From: Balanoglossus misakiensis
Taxonomy: Eukaryota > Hemichordata
Direction: 5' to 3'
Assembly (NCBI GenBank): GCA_040954595.2
Contig: CM082593.2
Coordinates: forward strand, 3,844,001-3,908,000
DNA length: 64,000 nt
Position numbers and translations under genes: made by a program. Numbering within the stretch: the first letter of the stretch is position 1; every line of letters starts with the position of its first letter. Of the stretch, positions 36,321 through 49,300 are shown one piece after another. Below the pieces are notes generated by a model. That model was not told where the DNA came from. It saw only the letters and a list, made by a program, of their open reading frames with translations, and did not search any database.

Positions 36321-37831
36321 GTAAGTTGTCAAAATTGTTATATAGTCACAAGACAACCTGCTGACTGACTGACCCACTAACTTGTCACCCCGTGAGTGTA
36401 GACAAAATGCAAGTGTAAACGTAGACATAACATTCGTTGACGTACTGATTGACCGATAGATTGATTCATTACATAGATTGCAACACGTTCTGCGTTTCCA
36501 ACAAACAGCACCAATAATGACTGTAATATGACACTTTTCAGGTCATGAAAATGGTCGTGGCGTTGGTTATTCTTTTTGCTGTCTGCTGGCTGCCATTGCA
36601 AATTTATGATCTGTTAAAGGTAGTTCACACAGAAATTTTCAGGTAGGTCGAATTCTGGGGTCATACCATAATTACCAAAACTGGAGGAGTACTTTTTGGA
36701 TATTGATACTTTAAACGGCTAACATCATACCTCAATAACCTAACCCCACCCCAAGGAATGTTGTACTTTTCAATGATAATCTGCTTGTAATTTCCGTACA
36801 CTTGTATTTATAGGTTCCGGCACATAAATATTATCTGGTTTTGCTCCAACTGGCTGGCGATGAGTAATTCGGCACTTAATCCGTTTGTTTATGGACTTAT
36901 AAATGTAAGTGGGAAAGTGAATTGATACAGATGCAAGAACATTTACACAGTTATTTATGTAACTCTTGAGGGGGGGGGAGAGGGAGAAAGAGACTGTAGA
37001 TTGCCACATATAGGTATCAGGTAGATAGCTATAGCTGCTTACATGTACATGTGTTGTTAGATGGAAATTGTTGCTAAAGCAAATGATGATAAATTTATTT
37101 TGCAGGACAATTTTAAACGAGAGTTTGCGAAGGTATTCAAGGTGCAGAAGCACACTGGAAAAGTTGGGCCCATCAGGCACGTGCAGGAAAATATGAATCA
37201 GGTATGAGTAATACAGCAATACGAATAAAATCACTTCAAATGGATTGTTCAGTGCAATTTATCGAGGACTTTAGTAAAAAGGAAATGGATAGTTTACAAG
37301 CAATAATGAGGCAGTGTTGCCAAGCAACAGTCTGACACCTTTCAACAAGGGATTTTAATGTTTCCTTTTCTGAGTGAATCAATTTTATAAAATGAAATCA
37401 CCGCCGCTACCTTGTGTGGTAAGTAACGTGCCACAAGAAGTCTTTAGTGGTGATTAGTTCGATATTCAATGGCTGAATGTGAACTGTTAAAAGCCATTAC
37501 ACATTATGTGTCATTCTTTCCTTTTGATTGGGCTTTGATTGCATTATTTTCTAGAAATAATGTCGAGAACCCCAATGCAGACTTGAAATGTACTGTTCGA
37601 AATGCGAATTGTCCTTGTATCACTTCTGCCTTTGCGTGAGCCAGTACCTGACTCAATAGACCCTATGATTCTCACTTTCTGAAAGCATTTTCATGATAAT
37701 GAATTAAAATAAACTATCTCCATTTTATGTACTAGGCAAACGGCTCTAACCATCATGCTGAAGCTGGCACAGCACTGACACAGATAAAGCCAGCTATTAA
37801 TCAAGCGTGTGACGTCGATGGAAATGTTTGA
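35559..37831 (+). CDS. Neuropeptide GPCR, kinin (leucokinin) receptor-like, five coding exons
   Basis: Class A seven-transmembrane receptor at the cell surface, 381 residues. Coding exons: 35559-36320, 36542-36642, 36814-36904, 37106-37201 and 37736-37831. All introns are GT-AG; phases are 0, 2, 0 and 0. Landmarks: N-glycosylation sites NAS 16, NFS 19 and NYT 30; GN at 54-55 (TM1); LAVAD 79-83 (TM2); Cys110 and Cys189 for the conserved disulfide; DRY 134-136; KTPGES in loop 3; CWLP 269-272 (TM6); NPFVY 310-314 (TM7); NDNFKREF at the start of the C-tail. The subfamily rests on remembered similarity to arthropod and mollusc leucokinin receptors: AIPFQF with FMCPFVPFVKQLSV in TM2-TM3, KNKRKVMKM, WFCSNWLAMSNS before NPFVYG, and FKREF. 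That would imply signalling by an amidated kinin-type peptide, probably through Gq, which is inference. Tachykinin- or NPY-type receptors are the alternatives. Confidence 0.88.
36542..36642 (+). CDS. Kinin-receptor-like GPCR, coding exon 2 (TM6)
   Basis: Follows acceptor ACTTTTCAG. It encodes VMKMVVALVI through CWLP to the start of the third extracellular loop and ends at donor GTAGGT in phase 2. Confidence 0.88.
36814..36904 (+). CDS. Kinin-receptor-like GPCR, coding exon 3 (TM7)
   Basis: Follows acceptor TGTATTTATAG. The first base completes an Arg codon; the exon encodes FRHINIIWFC through NPFVYGLIN and ends at donor GTAAGT in phase 0. Confidence 0.88.
36969..36990. repeat. Poly-G/GA simple repeat in intron 3
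   Basis: A run of nine or more G followed by AGAGGGAGAAAG inside the third intron of the receptor gene. Confidence 0.8.
37106..37201 (+). CDS. Kinin-receptor-like GPCR, coding exon 4 (C-tail)
   Basis: Follows acceptor TTATTTTGCAG. It encodes 32 residues beginning DNFKREFAKVF, the membrane-proximal amphipathic helix, and ends at donor GTATGA (phase 0). Confidence 0.85.
37736..37831 (+). CDS. Kinin-receptor-like GPCR, coding exon 5 (C-terminus)
   Basis: Follows a weaker acceptor (TTATGTACTAG). It encodes 31 residues from ANGSNHHAEA to CDVDGNV and ends in TGA. It is in phase with exon 4, but it has no conserved motif, so this last exon is less certain than the others. Confidence 0.65.
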   Translation, partial: ANGSNHHAEAGTALTQIKPAINQACDVDGNV

Positions 37832-38549
37832 ACGACGATGTTTTACGAGGAGCCGAGGGTTAAAGTGTGTTATAGATATACATGAATGCACGCCAGGCGA
37901 TTCATGGAATATCTTGGCGAGGTTTCTTTGGAGTAGCAGACTGACCCATATCAAGTTTTATGGAAGAAAGTGTTTGTGCATTCTAGAGAAGAGATATAAG
38001 TAATGAAACAAACTGTGGCTTTCAGTTTAATGATGACATTTAAACTATATAAATAGCCTGTATTTTCATGTTATTATTATTAAGATGAGTACATGCATCA
38101 GGTAATGCAGTACCAATTGAGATGATATTGTCGTATCGACATGTTCAGCATTGTATCTATATTTTTACACAATTTTAGACAAGATGAGACACTTGTTAAC
38201 ACAATGTGCTGTGATGTTTGTTTGCTTAAGCATGTTAATAACAACAATTTTAAAGCACACAATAATTATATTTTCCCTATATGGCATCGACATCAGCATG
38301 TAATACATTAATTAGCCGAATTCTGTATTTTGAGATTTTTATCTAAGATAAAAAGTGATATACCCATCCATGGTTACAAAATGTCATTTTAAAAACTTCC
38401 CTGTGTTATTATGCTTTTGTTTTCTGTACGACCAGATATTTTGTGTACAGAATATTTACTTCAAGAATAATTTATTTTGCTCTGAAATCACTATTTGTTG
38501 TAAAATTTTCCTGTGTGTCTGTTCATCATAAGATGGATTTGTAAATAAC

Positions 38550-38555
38550 AATAAA
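38550..38555 (+). promoter_or_regulatory. Candidate polyadenylation signal (kinin-receptor-like gene)
   Basis: First canonical AATAAA after the stop codon at 37831, followed by a second one at 38577-38582. The implied 3' UTR is about 720 bases. Confidence 0.4.
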
Positions 38556-40360
38556 GAGACTGGTAAAATGCACTCAAATAAACCTATTCAGAATATTTGC
38601 GTGTTTTATTCCTTGCTTTCATACAGAGTGTGCTCATGCTGCGTCAATGTATGTGTACATATATACGTTATTGTGTCGACATTCCCCCTATTATTTCTCC
38701 ACATAAAACCAGTTGCTCTTTATATGTGGTGCTTGCTGGTCATGGGAGCGGTGCTTTCATTTGTCACGTGAGGGCGCGTTCTATGTTCGAGCTGCAGAGC
38801 TGACTTACGAGTGAGCGCTGAACGCCTTGGTGAAAATACAGGTACAGGTTGTTCAAACCACCTTTGCTCAAACATTGTACTCACTAATCGTCAGTTTAAA
38901 AAAATGTTGGTACATGAACATCCCCTCCTGTGTAAATTATGATCTGGTGATCCTGGATGTGCCAAGAGTTTACCATTACCATTTCAAAACTAATTTAGAT
39001 GGTAACTCCGACGTATGAGTATACCAGGATAAGGACAGACACACATGTGTGAAAAGTTATAATCCAAAGGAAATATCAGTTTCATACGAATATGATCATA
39101 GTATGCCCAATTAGTCTTTATTCAGCAAAAGTATCCATCGCAGCAAATCGTATCATATTTATGCAAAGAAAGAAAAAAACTACAGTGCACTACAAAAGCA
39201 AATGAGAAATTGAACCCTTTCACCACAATGGTTCAGTCCAAACTCATTATTTTCTTTGGTACGGTTGGACCTCTACAGAGGGTACTGGGGATAACCTGTC
39301 AGGAGAGCTGTCGACAAGTTATACGTCGTGACGACCCTAGAAACAAAGAAGAGAAAGACGTGAACATAATTGTAGCTATTGCAATAACCATTTAATTATG
39401 GAACCTTATGTGGCAGTTCAGAATTTTTACATTTATTTAGCACCGAAAACGTGGCAATTTAAAGATATGAACACAATGTAATTAAACAATTGTTTTATTT
39501 ATGCTGGAATTATTCATTTAAAATATTCAGTATTGACGTATTTCCTACATACCCATGGTTCTGGTTCGCACCCAAAGTCATAGATCTCCCTTTGTATGCT
39601 TGACAATTGACTGGAATACTCAACACAGACCACGCTCTTTATGCATTGTTTTTTAGCCTAAGAAAAACACAAATAAAATAATGCGAGCATAAACAAGCAA
39701 CAGTTGATCACAGAACAAAATGAAGAATTGTCTGGAATTCATTCCAGGACATGATATACCATTATTCAGTCATTTACAAACTATATCTGAACTCAGTCTC
39801 ACCTCTAATATATTGCATTGGCTTGTATCGGTGATACCGTCAAAGCAATCATTCAATTGTACCAGCTCGGATGGGGTACACTGCGCATTCAATAGAAAAA
39901 AAAACATTAACAAAAATTAAGCAGGCCGTTTGGAGCTTTAAAGAAATCTAGGGCTCGCCCTGCACTGTAGGGTACATAGTGTTTCTTTTTACTATGTTTA
40001 TTGAAAAAAATTGACGGTCAGAACATTCCTTCTGAGCGACTCAATCCGTTTTCATTTTTTAATGTAGATTCTGAATTTTTAAAAACAACACTCACCACAA
40101 GTATGCGGTCTACAGCATGTACAGTGGCTGCACAAACCAGCAGCATTAACATCATCATAATCTTCATAGCCTGTAAAACATGTATTGCACTGCATTGTCA
40201 ATATGATATGGGCAATACCCAGAGGAACCTATCCTGTCAGTAAACAGTCAAAGTTAATATGGATAAACAGTGTTTAGTCATACTTACTCGTCTTGGGGAG
40301 TGATCTTGCAATCGCACGTTTAACTAATCTGGAAAGTCAGCTAGTTTACACTGGAACTGT

Positions 40361-40674
40361 AGCAGAACATTACCCTGCTTTATATGATTTTTGTATGATT
40401 CAAATGGCATATTCTAATAAATTAAAAATATGTATATTTAGTCCACGATGAATGGACTTTTAGAAACATGTATTATGTAAAAATGAACCATAAAGAGAAC
40501 ACGTTTTCAGTGCTTCTGTCGACTATAGTAGAACTATTATAGTAGAACATAATACCCTGTGTTATATTCAAATGGCAAATCGTAATAAAATATATATTTA
40601 GTCCATGATGAGAAACATGTATTGTATGAAATAAGCATCTATATAAAATATATTCAGCATTCCTGTCGACTGAT
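40361..40674. repeat. Diverged tandem duplication of about 150 bp
   Basis: Copy 1 (40361-40527) and copy 2 (40541-40674) share an ordered series of blocks: GTAGAACAT-like start, ACCCTG, TTCAAATGGCA, TAATAAA, TATATTTAGTCCA, GATGA, AGAAACATGTATT and a closing CTGTCGACT. Copy 2 has several deletions. Confidence 0.75.
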
Positions 40675-42674
40675 CAGTTTTATTATACCGTACTTTTGTT
40701 AAATCGATGATGAAATTATTTTTGGGAGGCCGGGGTGGAAAAACTGATGAGTAGATTCAGTCTAGTCACCTTTAACTGATTGGAATTTTGGAATTTGATG
40801 ATGTAATATCAATAATTTTATCAAAACATATTTACACTTGTGACTTTTCATGAACTTAGAAATTGTTATTCATATTAACGTCTTAATTAGTACATGTATG
40901 TGGAATCTATAGTGGTGTAGAAATACACAGGTTTTTATAAGGTAAACATACAGAAATTTGTTAACTTGATTATTCAATTCTCCAGCATTGGTTGTGGGTA
41001 AGGGGTCGAAAAAGTTGAGGAGGGACTTGTACATTCCGTGCTAGGGGGACTGGCTAGAAAATTATTTTGGTTTGATCCTTTCGTACAATATGGCGCATCC
41101 ACATTTCAGGTACCCATTTAAAAGTGCGGGTATCTGTGATAATACCTCTATTATTTATCCAAATGGACCCCAGACAATTTTCAACATTGCGACAGCTTGG
41201 AACAGATGTGATGCCCTCTTTCACGTATTACCCACTGTATATACGTCCAGATCTTTTATGTTTGGCTTTAAAAAGCCGATTCTTGAGGGCGCTGTCGTCG
41301 TTTCAGTACACATGTATTTTGTTTTGGGCTCTTGTGGTATGGAATTCATGGGTGACGCTGGCATATTGGCGTATTCTCAGACTCGCCAAGTTTGCGCCCT
41401 CTAGCGACAAAAATATTTTCAGCTGTAAACCACACAGAGTCATTCAGTCAACCAGTGCTTGGTTTGTTTGTAAGTTGATGGATGCATGTATCATGAGATG
41501 GATGGCTGACTGATTGACTACTGTATGCCTGACCTCGACTGAGACTACGCGACTTATTCGGTCGATGGTGAAATACGAATATGAAATGTTACTTTAATGT
41601 GAGAAGATGCATGTGGGTGTGCAGATAAATTTCCAAGGACAGAACCATTGTAGAAAAACTTGAACCCATATAATATTCCATGTTAATGTTTTAAGTCATT
41701 CGAAACCTGAAAATGCATCAATTTTCATTGATCTCAAATGGGCATATTCATTTAGGTATAGGCGACGTTCGGAATTGGTGCTTACGAATTTCAAGAAAGA
41801 AAACTTACAGCAATTCGTTATGTTATACCTCTGCATACCCATCTCATTTGAAACCAGAGCGCATATTTTACAAATCACTGTCACGAATTGTTCATGAATT
41901 AATTCAATACCACTTCATATGAGTGGCATTCTCCTCGACACTAATCAAATTGAAGCACACAACCGACAGGCGAGAGAATTTGAAACTTGCCCCCAACATA
42001 TCACTCTTATATCCCTGCAACTTTTAGCAATCTGTGAAAGTACGTGAGCAAACTGCGCGACAAGTAAATCTGTTGACAGTTGCACCTAAAGTTCAATTCA
42101 TCTTTTAAACTGAAAAAAGTTCTCGACAAATGGGTATGCCGTGTTCCCTTACAAAGGTTATGAACCCGTCACGTTGAGTGATATCCGAGTAAGATTAAAA
42201 TCAACCTGGTCAAAGTGGATGATTACCGGAGCCCAGGTAGCAGAGTCCTTTGATTTTCATGGACCAAACTGACAATAAAACTCCTGTAATGTCCACTTCT
42301 TAATTAATTTCCTACAGTGTACTTCAGCTGTGTGTCATATACTTCAGTGACAGGCACACAATTCTATATTTTTGAATCTCTGGTGTATAGGGCGAAACCC
42401 CTCGCGTAACCAACGTGCAAAGAACACATTTTGCAAACCCCAAGACAATTGATCACACCAGTTGTTACTATTTTGAAACAAATGTTAATAGTTACACGAA
42501 TAAGCACGAAATCCCTGAGGTTGTGCCAGCAAGGTCCCACTTCGGCAATTTGTTATTAATTTATTAAAGTGCATGTGCTGTCAATCAAATGTGGCAAATT
42601 GATAATAACTCAGAAGCATCATTTATTGGACCTGTCAAGACACTATAGAAGTGTCTTTGATTACATCTGGTGAC

Positions 42675-42775
42675 AAAGACATGGATAGACAGAGAGACGT
42701 ACAGAGAGAAGTACCGTACGTACACATACAGACAGACTGGCAGGCAGGCATGCATGCATACATAGACAGAGGTAC
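42675..42775. repeat. Low-complexity (GACA/GGCA/CATG)n patch
   Basis: Degenerate runs of GACAGAGAGA, ACAGACAGAC, GGCAGGCAGG and CATGCATGCATACAT. The Cys/Tyr/Val-rich frame it makes on the - strand is not a gene. Confidence 0.7.
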
Positions 42776-43164
42776 ACCAACATAACATGCAATGGTAACA
42801 TGTGGAGACCAGGGGATGACGTTCAATATTTTTACAGTCTAATGTACGGCACGTTTCGACAATTAAGACTCGTTACCTAACCATATATCATTTTACTCAG
42901 TTTGTCAAAGGAGTGTCATTTATTACGTGCATGAAGTATGGAACAGATATGAATTAAGATTTGAAATTGAAACTGTTTGACTAGCTCTCTGCTTTGCTAC
43001 ATGAATATGTAGAAAACAAAACAAGATAACATAATGACAGACACAAATTGTATAATACAATATTCTATAACATTTTCTTGCGAACTGGTTTTGAAAATGA
43101 TGCGACAATGGTTGTAAATCAGATATGAACTAAATCTTGAAATATTGCTGAGCTAACATTCCAA

Positions 43165-43361
43165 AGCAACCAATCAACAGAGCAATCACAAAATCAGCAT
43201 CTGGAGGGTTATAAAACGCCACCAGTGTCCAAGTCACAAAGTTGCTTGCTCGCCTACTCGTGAGTTGTTTGTGAGATCGTACTTGGCCAGCGCGACCTCT
43301 CGTCGGGGTCCCATCTGCAGCGGCAAATGTGACTCGGGAAATTGATTTACACAGAACAAGT
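43165..43361 (+). promoter_or_regulatory. Candidate RNA polymerase II promoter and first exon with no assigned gene
   Basis: CCAAT at 43170-43174 and TATAAAA at 43210-43216 are spaced as in a standard core promoter, which would start transcription near 43240. A strong splice donor, GTGAGT, follows at 43360. The 43470-43700 interval is strikingly CpG-rich (about 19 CpG in roughly 200 bases), as at promoters. A 93-codon frame from ATG 43460 to 43741 lies just downstream but lacks a signal peptide or any known motif. The product is unknown. Confidence 0.4.
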
Positions 43362-46300
43362 GAGTCCTCCTTTCACACTTGGCAAGGGCAACAGAGGTCT
43401 CTTCATCACCTTGCGGGCACTTCTTTTCCTTGTGTTTGTACCGTAATAGTTTTTACTCAATGCCTTGTGGTTTAACGATGTTTAATGTCATCCGCGCGGT
43501 GTATCTCTGTACGAAAGGGCGGGCTGGAAAGCGCGCCGAATCCTACGCGTCAGCGCACAAATCCATTTGGACATATCTGATGGAGATAAAACGCGGTGTG
43601 TCCTCTGGCGCCGATACAAATAATAACGTGGAATCACATCAAACCCGGGCGTATAATTCTAGACGAAGCCTCCCATCTCCAAGTTCTGCGGCATGCTTAT
43701 CAATTTTAGACGAACGCGTGGATGGTTTAACATTCACATAATTTGACCTTGCCAATGATTTAGCTTCAGAAGTGGCCATACACTTGTTCAAGAATGTTAT
43801 TTATTTAATGATGTGTCCACATAAGTAACAATGTACATATATTTCAAGGACGCCAAACTTCTAGAATATACGGTAAATGTCTGTTGACGGACGATGCTCA
43901 AGAAACTTCCTTCTTCTGGGCAAATAATTGAGACCATTAAAGAGAATATACCTGACGTCTGCCATCTCTTATTTGCCCCAGGCTCTTCGCTAACGAAACT
44001 AATTGTCACATCGACTGAGATTGAAATCTGTACTTTCTCATCTTCCGAAACACGATATTACGTAAATGTCTCATGAGTGGCTCATATTAGCATCGACTGT
44101 GCGCAATAGTACAACCCGGTCTAAATTATAGTCCAGGCCGTTGTATTCTGGCGTCGAAATCACTCAAAACTGGGAAATACACATTTCCATGTATGTTGTT
44201 CACTGGCGGTGTGGGGAATGTTATGAAGCGTGCAAGTGACTCATCAGCTGCTGATATTGCTGAAGGCATAAATTAATTGCATGTAGCACTAAATGGACAT
44301 GGGGATTCTCAGCTCTTTGGTAGGAATAACTTGCAGGGCATGATTTTTATCTCGAAAATTGTCATCCTATTCTAGCAGAATGTGGCCAGTATGTTTCTAA
44401 GACTTAGGCACAATCTGACCAACAGGCAAATCTGCTCCTGCTATCAAATGCTCCCCAATAATGCACAGCATTTATCCGATACCCGGACTTTGGATAGTTT
44501 TTTATGACTTTAAACTTGGGAAACCTTCTGTGACCCAAAGTAGGTCAATTGACCCGTGATTTATACGGGGCAACGTATTTGACGTTTTAATGACATATCC
44601 AGTATTTGCCGCTTGCCCAAGTAGCACTACATATATAAAGCCATCAATTGTGTATTGATGCCTTCCATAAACTCTGTTTATGGTTGAGGGTTGTATTTAA
44701 ACCCTGCTTTTATGTTTACTGTCACTTAGAGTGTGCGATAAAGGGATCTCAGCTCGTAAACTTAAGGGCTATATGTATTATTAAAATTACCATTAAGGTA
44801 ACAGCAACTGTGTTTAAGAGGGGGAATTTTCGGTCTCCAATGATTAGGATAGCTGCCGGACAAGACCCGGAATAAACCCCAGGCTGAAGTGGGAACCGCT
44901 GTGCCAAGCGCGTGCATCTGTCGCTATGTAGGTTATGGTAACTCAGCCACTCCATCGAAGTCAATATCAGACGGTGACATTTGCGGTTTTGTCCCCCAAT
45001 TTGTAGCGTTTTAATTCCCCGTTCTCGGCAAGTGATTAGTTTGGTTTGGAATTCGTTTATCTTAATGTCAACGATCACTGAGCGTTCGCAGATCCCACAA
45101 CAAACAGCGCCATTCGTAAAATTTCCGCCTCCTGTCGAAATAATGACTAGTCTCTAATTTCAATTGATTTCCGGATAAACCACATGAAAGATGATGTCAT
45201 GCGTCATATGATAAGAGGGAAAATAATATAGTCTAAGTTGAGTAGATATGAAGCTTACGCAGAACAACGGTGCAGCGTAAACACGTACAGCAAAGCCACG
45301 CAAAACATAGCATTATAATTTCCTATCAAAGAACATGTAGGACACAACATTAGACAAATTTAACAGCATTAACACTGGACAAATCTTGTGTGTTTAAGCC
45401 AGACGAAAATTCACCCTTTACAATGTAAAATTATACACGTTTAAATCTCCTATTACTATATAAACAGTTTTGCTGTTGGGTCTATAGCCGTATAAAGATA
45501 CAACATATCACGTAAACGTGACAAATAGACAAATATTTTTTTCACGATGGAGTGTTTAAGTTGATGACACTGGATCTGCGAGTAGCAAAGTCCCAGGAGT
45601 CTAGTTGTCGGTGGCATCTTTAGTTACATTACCGTATCTACGGTGTCGCGGGTAATCCACGCAATGCATTAAAGTTTATCCAATGACTACAGATTGTCTA
45701 TTAAAACTGACGAGGGCAGTTTCCCCGGCCATCGTTTCGGCTGGATCAATGGAATTCTGCAGCATGACAAAGTACTGGCCGAACTGATCATCGCCATACC
45801 TTGCGCTCTCGTGAAAACAGCGAGCTGACTATTTTATTCAACCCTTAAGCCAGGCCTATACTCTTCGGGGAAGATCCCAAGAAGTATGTCAGGCATGGAA
45901 ATCTATGCACATTCCTGTTTTATGACAGTCTTTAATGTTATTTTAAAATGCTAGTATTAACATTCCTGTTACACTTCTTGTATTCAAATTTGAAAACAAG
46001 CTGTCAGGGTTTTTTTCTCATACAGTTTGTAAACAAATTGTTATGGCTATGAAGAATCGTATATACCGCAAAGAAAAAAAGGCAATATCCTATGATCAAA
46101 CCCTTCTTTCATGTAAATTAATGATGGTGTTTAGTCTGTATTTTCTGTGTACATGGGCTTGACTTTCCCTTCTTGTACTTCGTAGTACGATTGGATCATA
46201 CAGTATGGACAACCAGGGATGAGAGTTAGAAATAATGTGAGTCACAGACTCTAGCCACAACAACATCCGCCTGTCAAATTTCACTGTTCACGCTATAAAG

Positions 46301-49300
46301 GCAATGTTTGTTCATAACATGTCAAATTCATGTGTATTGGTGCAAATGATACACAGTAACGGCGTGCATGGACTTTTATGTTGCTCTCACTTTGTATCCA
46401 ATGCCTGAGAAGAAATGTCATATGGTCATCTTGACTTCGCCGAAGAACGTTTAGTATCGCTAATAAAATGATACAATTACATATTTGACTGTTGAGATAG
46501 TAACAGCGCGGCACGCCCGGTCGAGCAATGAATGCTTCGGTAGTGTCTAATTAATTTTTGATGCGAATGGTTTCTGTCTCCAAGACAAATGATCTTCACG
46601 CCCTCATTGTGACATGTTGCGTTCCAAACGATTTCAATGGTATGCCATTCATTGTTTGGAGGGGGAACTCCGGAACAGTGTCGATTTGTCGGTAACCCGG
46701 GAGACGGGTCGAATAACAGCATGCATGTAACTCATCACCGCTGACGAGACAGCTTTGCGTAATCATCATCCAGATATGCCCACCACGTGGGACATTATGG
46801 ACAATAGTTGTGAACTTATCAAAACACGGGCAGTTTTATTCTGGCACACGCAATCCCTAGGTGGTTCTGCGATTTATTAGAGTTCAGTGATTCGTTTCAA
46901 TAGAATATAATATTAATAATACTCAAATACGATAACGATTTACATGCAGCAAAGCAGTTGTGATAAGTAGAATTAGTGCTGGGCGTTTATTTTAAATGTG
47001 CTATATTTTCTTCCTGGCACATGGTTTAGGATATGCTCAATACTCGTCATACACTTCAAGTATCGGGCTACACGTGTAATACTACAGCAAACCTCTCAAC
47101 GATTCACGTTCACGTCACAGTTTAACAGCCATCAGGAATTTCATGAAACTACGTATCTGACCCTGTCCCTCGGCCCATTGCTGTACTCAGCTAAGGGACA
47201 GAGACGCATGACATGACTGGATATGACCGGTGAAGGTGGCATGAACGTGTACTGCCGGAGGTACAAACATACTCCTTGCCAAATTGTCGTCACGATTGTA
47301 TAGGCTACGTCAGCCATGTTAGGGGAGAACCATTTGTTTTCTGGGGGAGGGGTGGATAGAGGATTTTTGAAAAAAAAATTGTTGGCAGATGGTGAAGAGG
47401 AAAGGAAAAAGGTAGACTGGCAAAAATTGCTGTAACATTTTTTTTTACATATATGTACCCAAATCCTCAACCCTACTGAAATTAAATGGTTCTCTCCTTC
47501 ATGCAGGGAATGTCATCTAGTCCCGAAAATGGGGTTACTAATTAATCCATCTTGATAACTCATCGGGGTTTATAAAATGATAGATTAAAAATGTCTAATC
47601 AACTTGGCGCCATTTTTGACATTTGCCTATTTTATTAATGGTCTATTTATTTGAGATAGTAATTTTAACAACATCCGGCAAAACTCAGTAATTCGCTTAA
47701 AAGGGCACCCACAACTCGATGAAACGCTTTTCTTAGGAGGCGGTGTCGAGGATATAAAATATTTTTATGATTTTAATGAGATATGCTTATCTCCAACAGA
47801 CAAGATTGGTATGCATCAGGAATGCATGTATGCCCCATAAACTACAAATGGAGATGTTTCTCAAGTTTGAGGAATTGAATCAACATAAGTGGGTCAAGTT
47901 ACAATTACAGATAACCAGCGTGACCTTATTCTTAATGTACCGTGTCTTCCTCAGGCCCAAAGAAAGACGATGTTAGTATGGTGCACATTTTAAGATATTA
48001 CACATTGCGTGAACATGTACTGGTATCTATTTGCCTTGACCTTTTGAAAATAAATTTAACCTCTTCACTGAACGTATAAGGCCTGATACGGGTATAATGA
48101 AATAAGTAACCTTCTTTATCATAGTTTACATGAAGACCACTCACCAATAAGACAGATTTTGAAGAGTAGTACCACATACTGTGGAAAGCGTGTGATTTCT
48201 GGATGACTTTTACATGTATTCCTGAGCACATGCCCCTTTCTGTAAGAGTGTCAATGGTTCTCTCGACGGGTTTGAACTATTCGTATTATGCAGACATGAT
48301 TCTCCAGCCAACCGATGCAAATGCAAAAACATTGTTATGAAGTCACCCAAAGCTGGTCACATTTACCCCCTGAAATTCTGAAGGGGGATTCATGTTATAT
48401 CAAGGTATCTTGCAATGTGATAAAACTTGACTATACCGGTACATTGGTTGCTACATTGTAATACAATGTAACAACCGAACATTGTAGCAGTTACACTTTG
48501 CACCGACTTTGACTTGCCAGCAAATGTGTCGTATTTGGACTTCAATATCACATATACCGAGCATGTCTGCCAGTAGTATAGTACGTACAGCGCAAGCAAT
48601 GCATGTCTTCCACATATTTGATATCTACTATTGGCGTCGTTATCAGACCTCATAGAAACCGACATCAAAGAGGACATAGTTTGTATCATGAATTCCTGAA
48701 TATACTGCAATTTGGTTTTATTCAGTCCAATAAACAAATTTATCTATTTACTGAATTTCACCGAACAGAAATTGTAGAACAGATAATACAGGGAATCGTT
48801 TTCAATTGTTAGTATTATGTTTTATCTGTTGATTTTCTGAATGGTCACATTTCACATTTATGTGACATTAGTAGCGACGTTGCACACACGCAACCCCCTT
48901 TTTACTTGTTTATTTCTTTCCTGATGAAAAGGGGACAATTTTACGATTCGGAAAATGCGGTGTGACCCTACTAACCCTTGTTATATTGATACATTAAGAA
49001 TCTTTCATGTAATTTTATTTCAAACAGTAAAATGCTTTTAACAACATCCTGTTAGAAGTGGTACTATTTGGGGGAACGTATTTGGCTTTTGTCTGCGGTG
49101 AAACGATGACAGCGCGGGTGATGATTTCATCGATATGTCGAAGATTTATAGCGTAGTTACTTGAAAGCCTATCTTGTTGTTTATCACAAGGTGTCTGGGA
49201 AACCAACACTATTTTCTCATCAGCGAGATATCCCCATCGAAGTGAAAGGAATCACGTGCGCCATATTTTAAAGGCAGGAAGGAAGCCCAGTCATTTTGTT

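Larger units (their letters stand above)
37832..43160. other. 3' UTR of the kinin-receptor-like gene, then gene-poor DNA
   Basis: The first 700 bases are probably 3' UTR, ending at AATAAA hexamers at 38550 and 38577. Further on there is a diverged local duplication (40361-40674), and a GACA/GGCA/CATA-rich low-complexity patch at about 42675-42775. Open frames around 41072-41513 have no recognisable features. Confidence 0.45.

Noticed and set aside
36770-37234. 154-codon open frame on the - strand
   Set aside because: It covers introns and exons of the + strand receptor, is low in complexity and has no motif; chance.
41072-41513. Two overlapping frames of 110 and 129 codons on the + strand
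   Set aside because: Neither shows a domain, signal peptide or codon pattern; no flanking splice or polyadenylation evidence.
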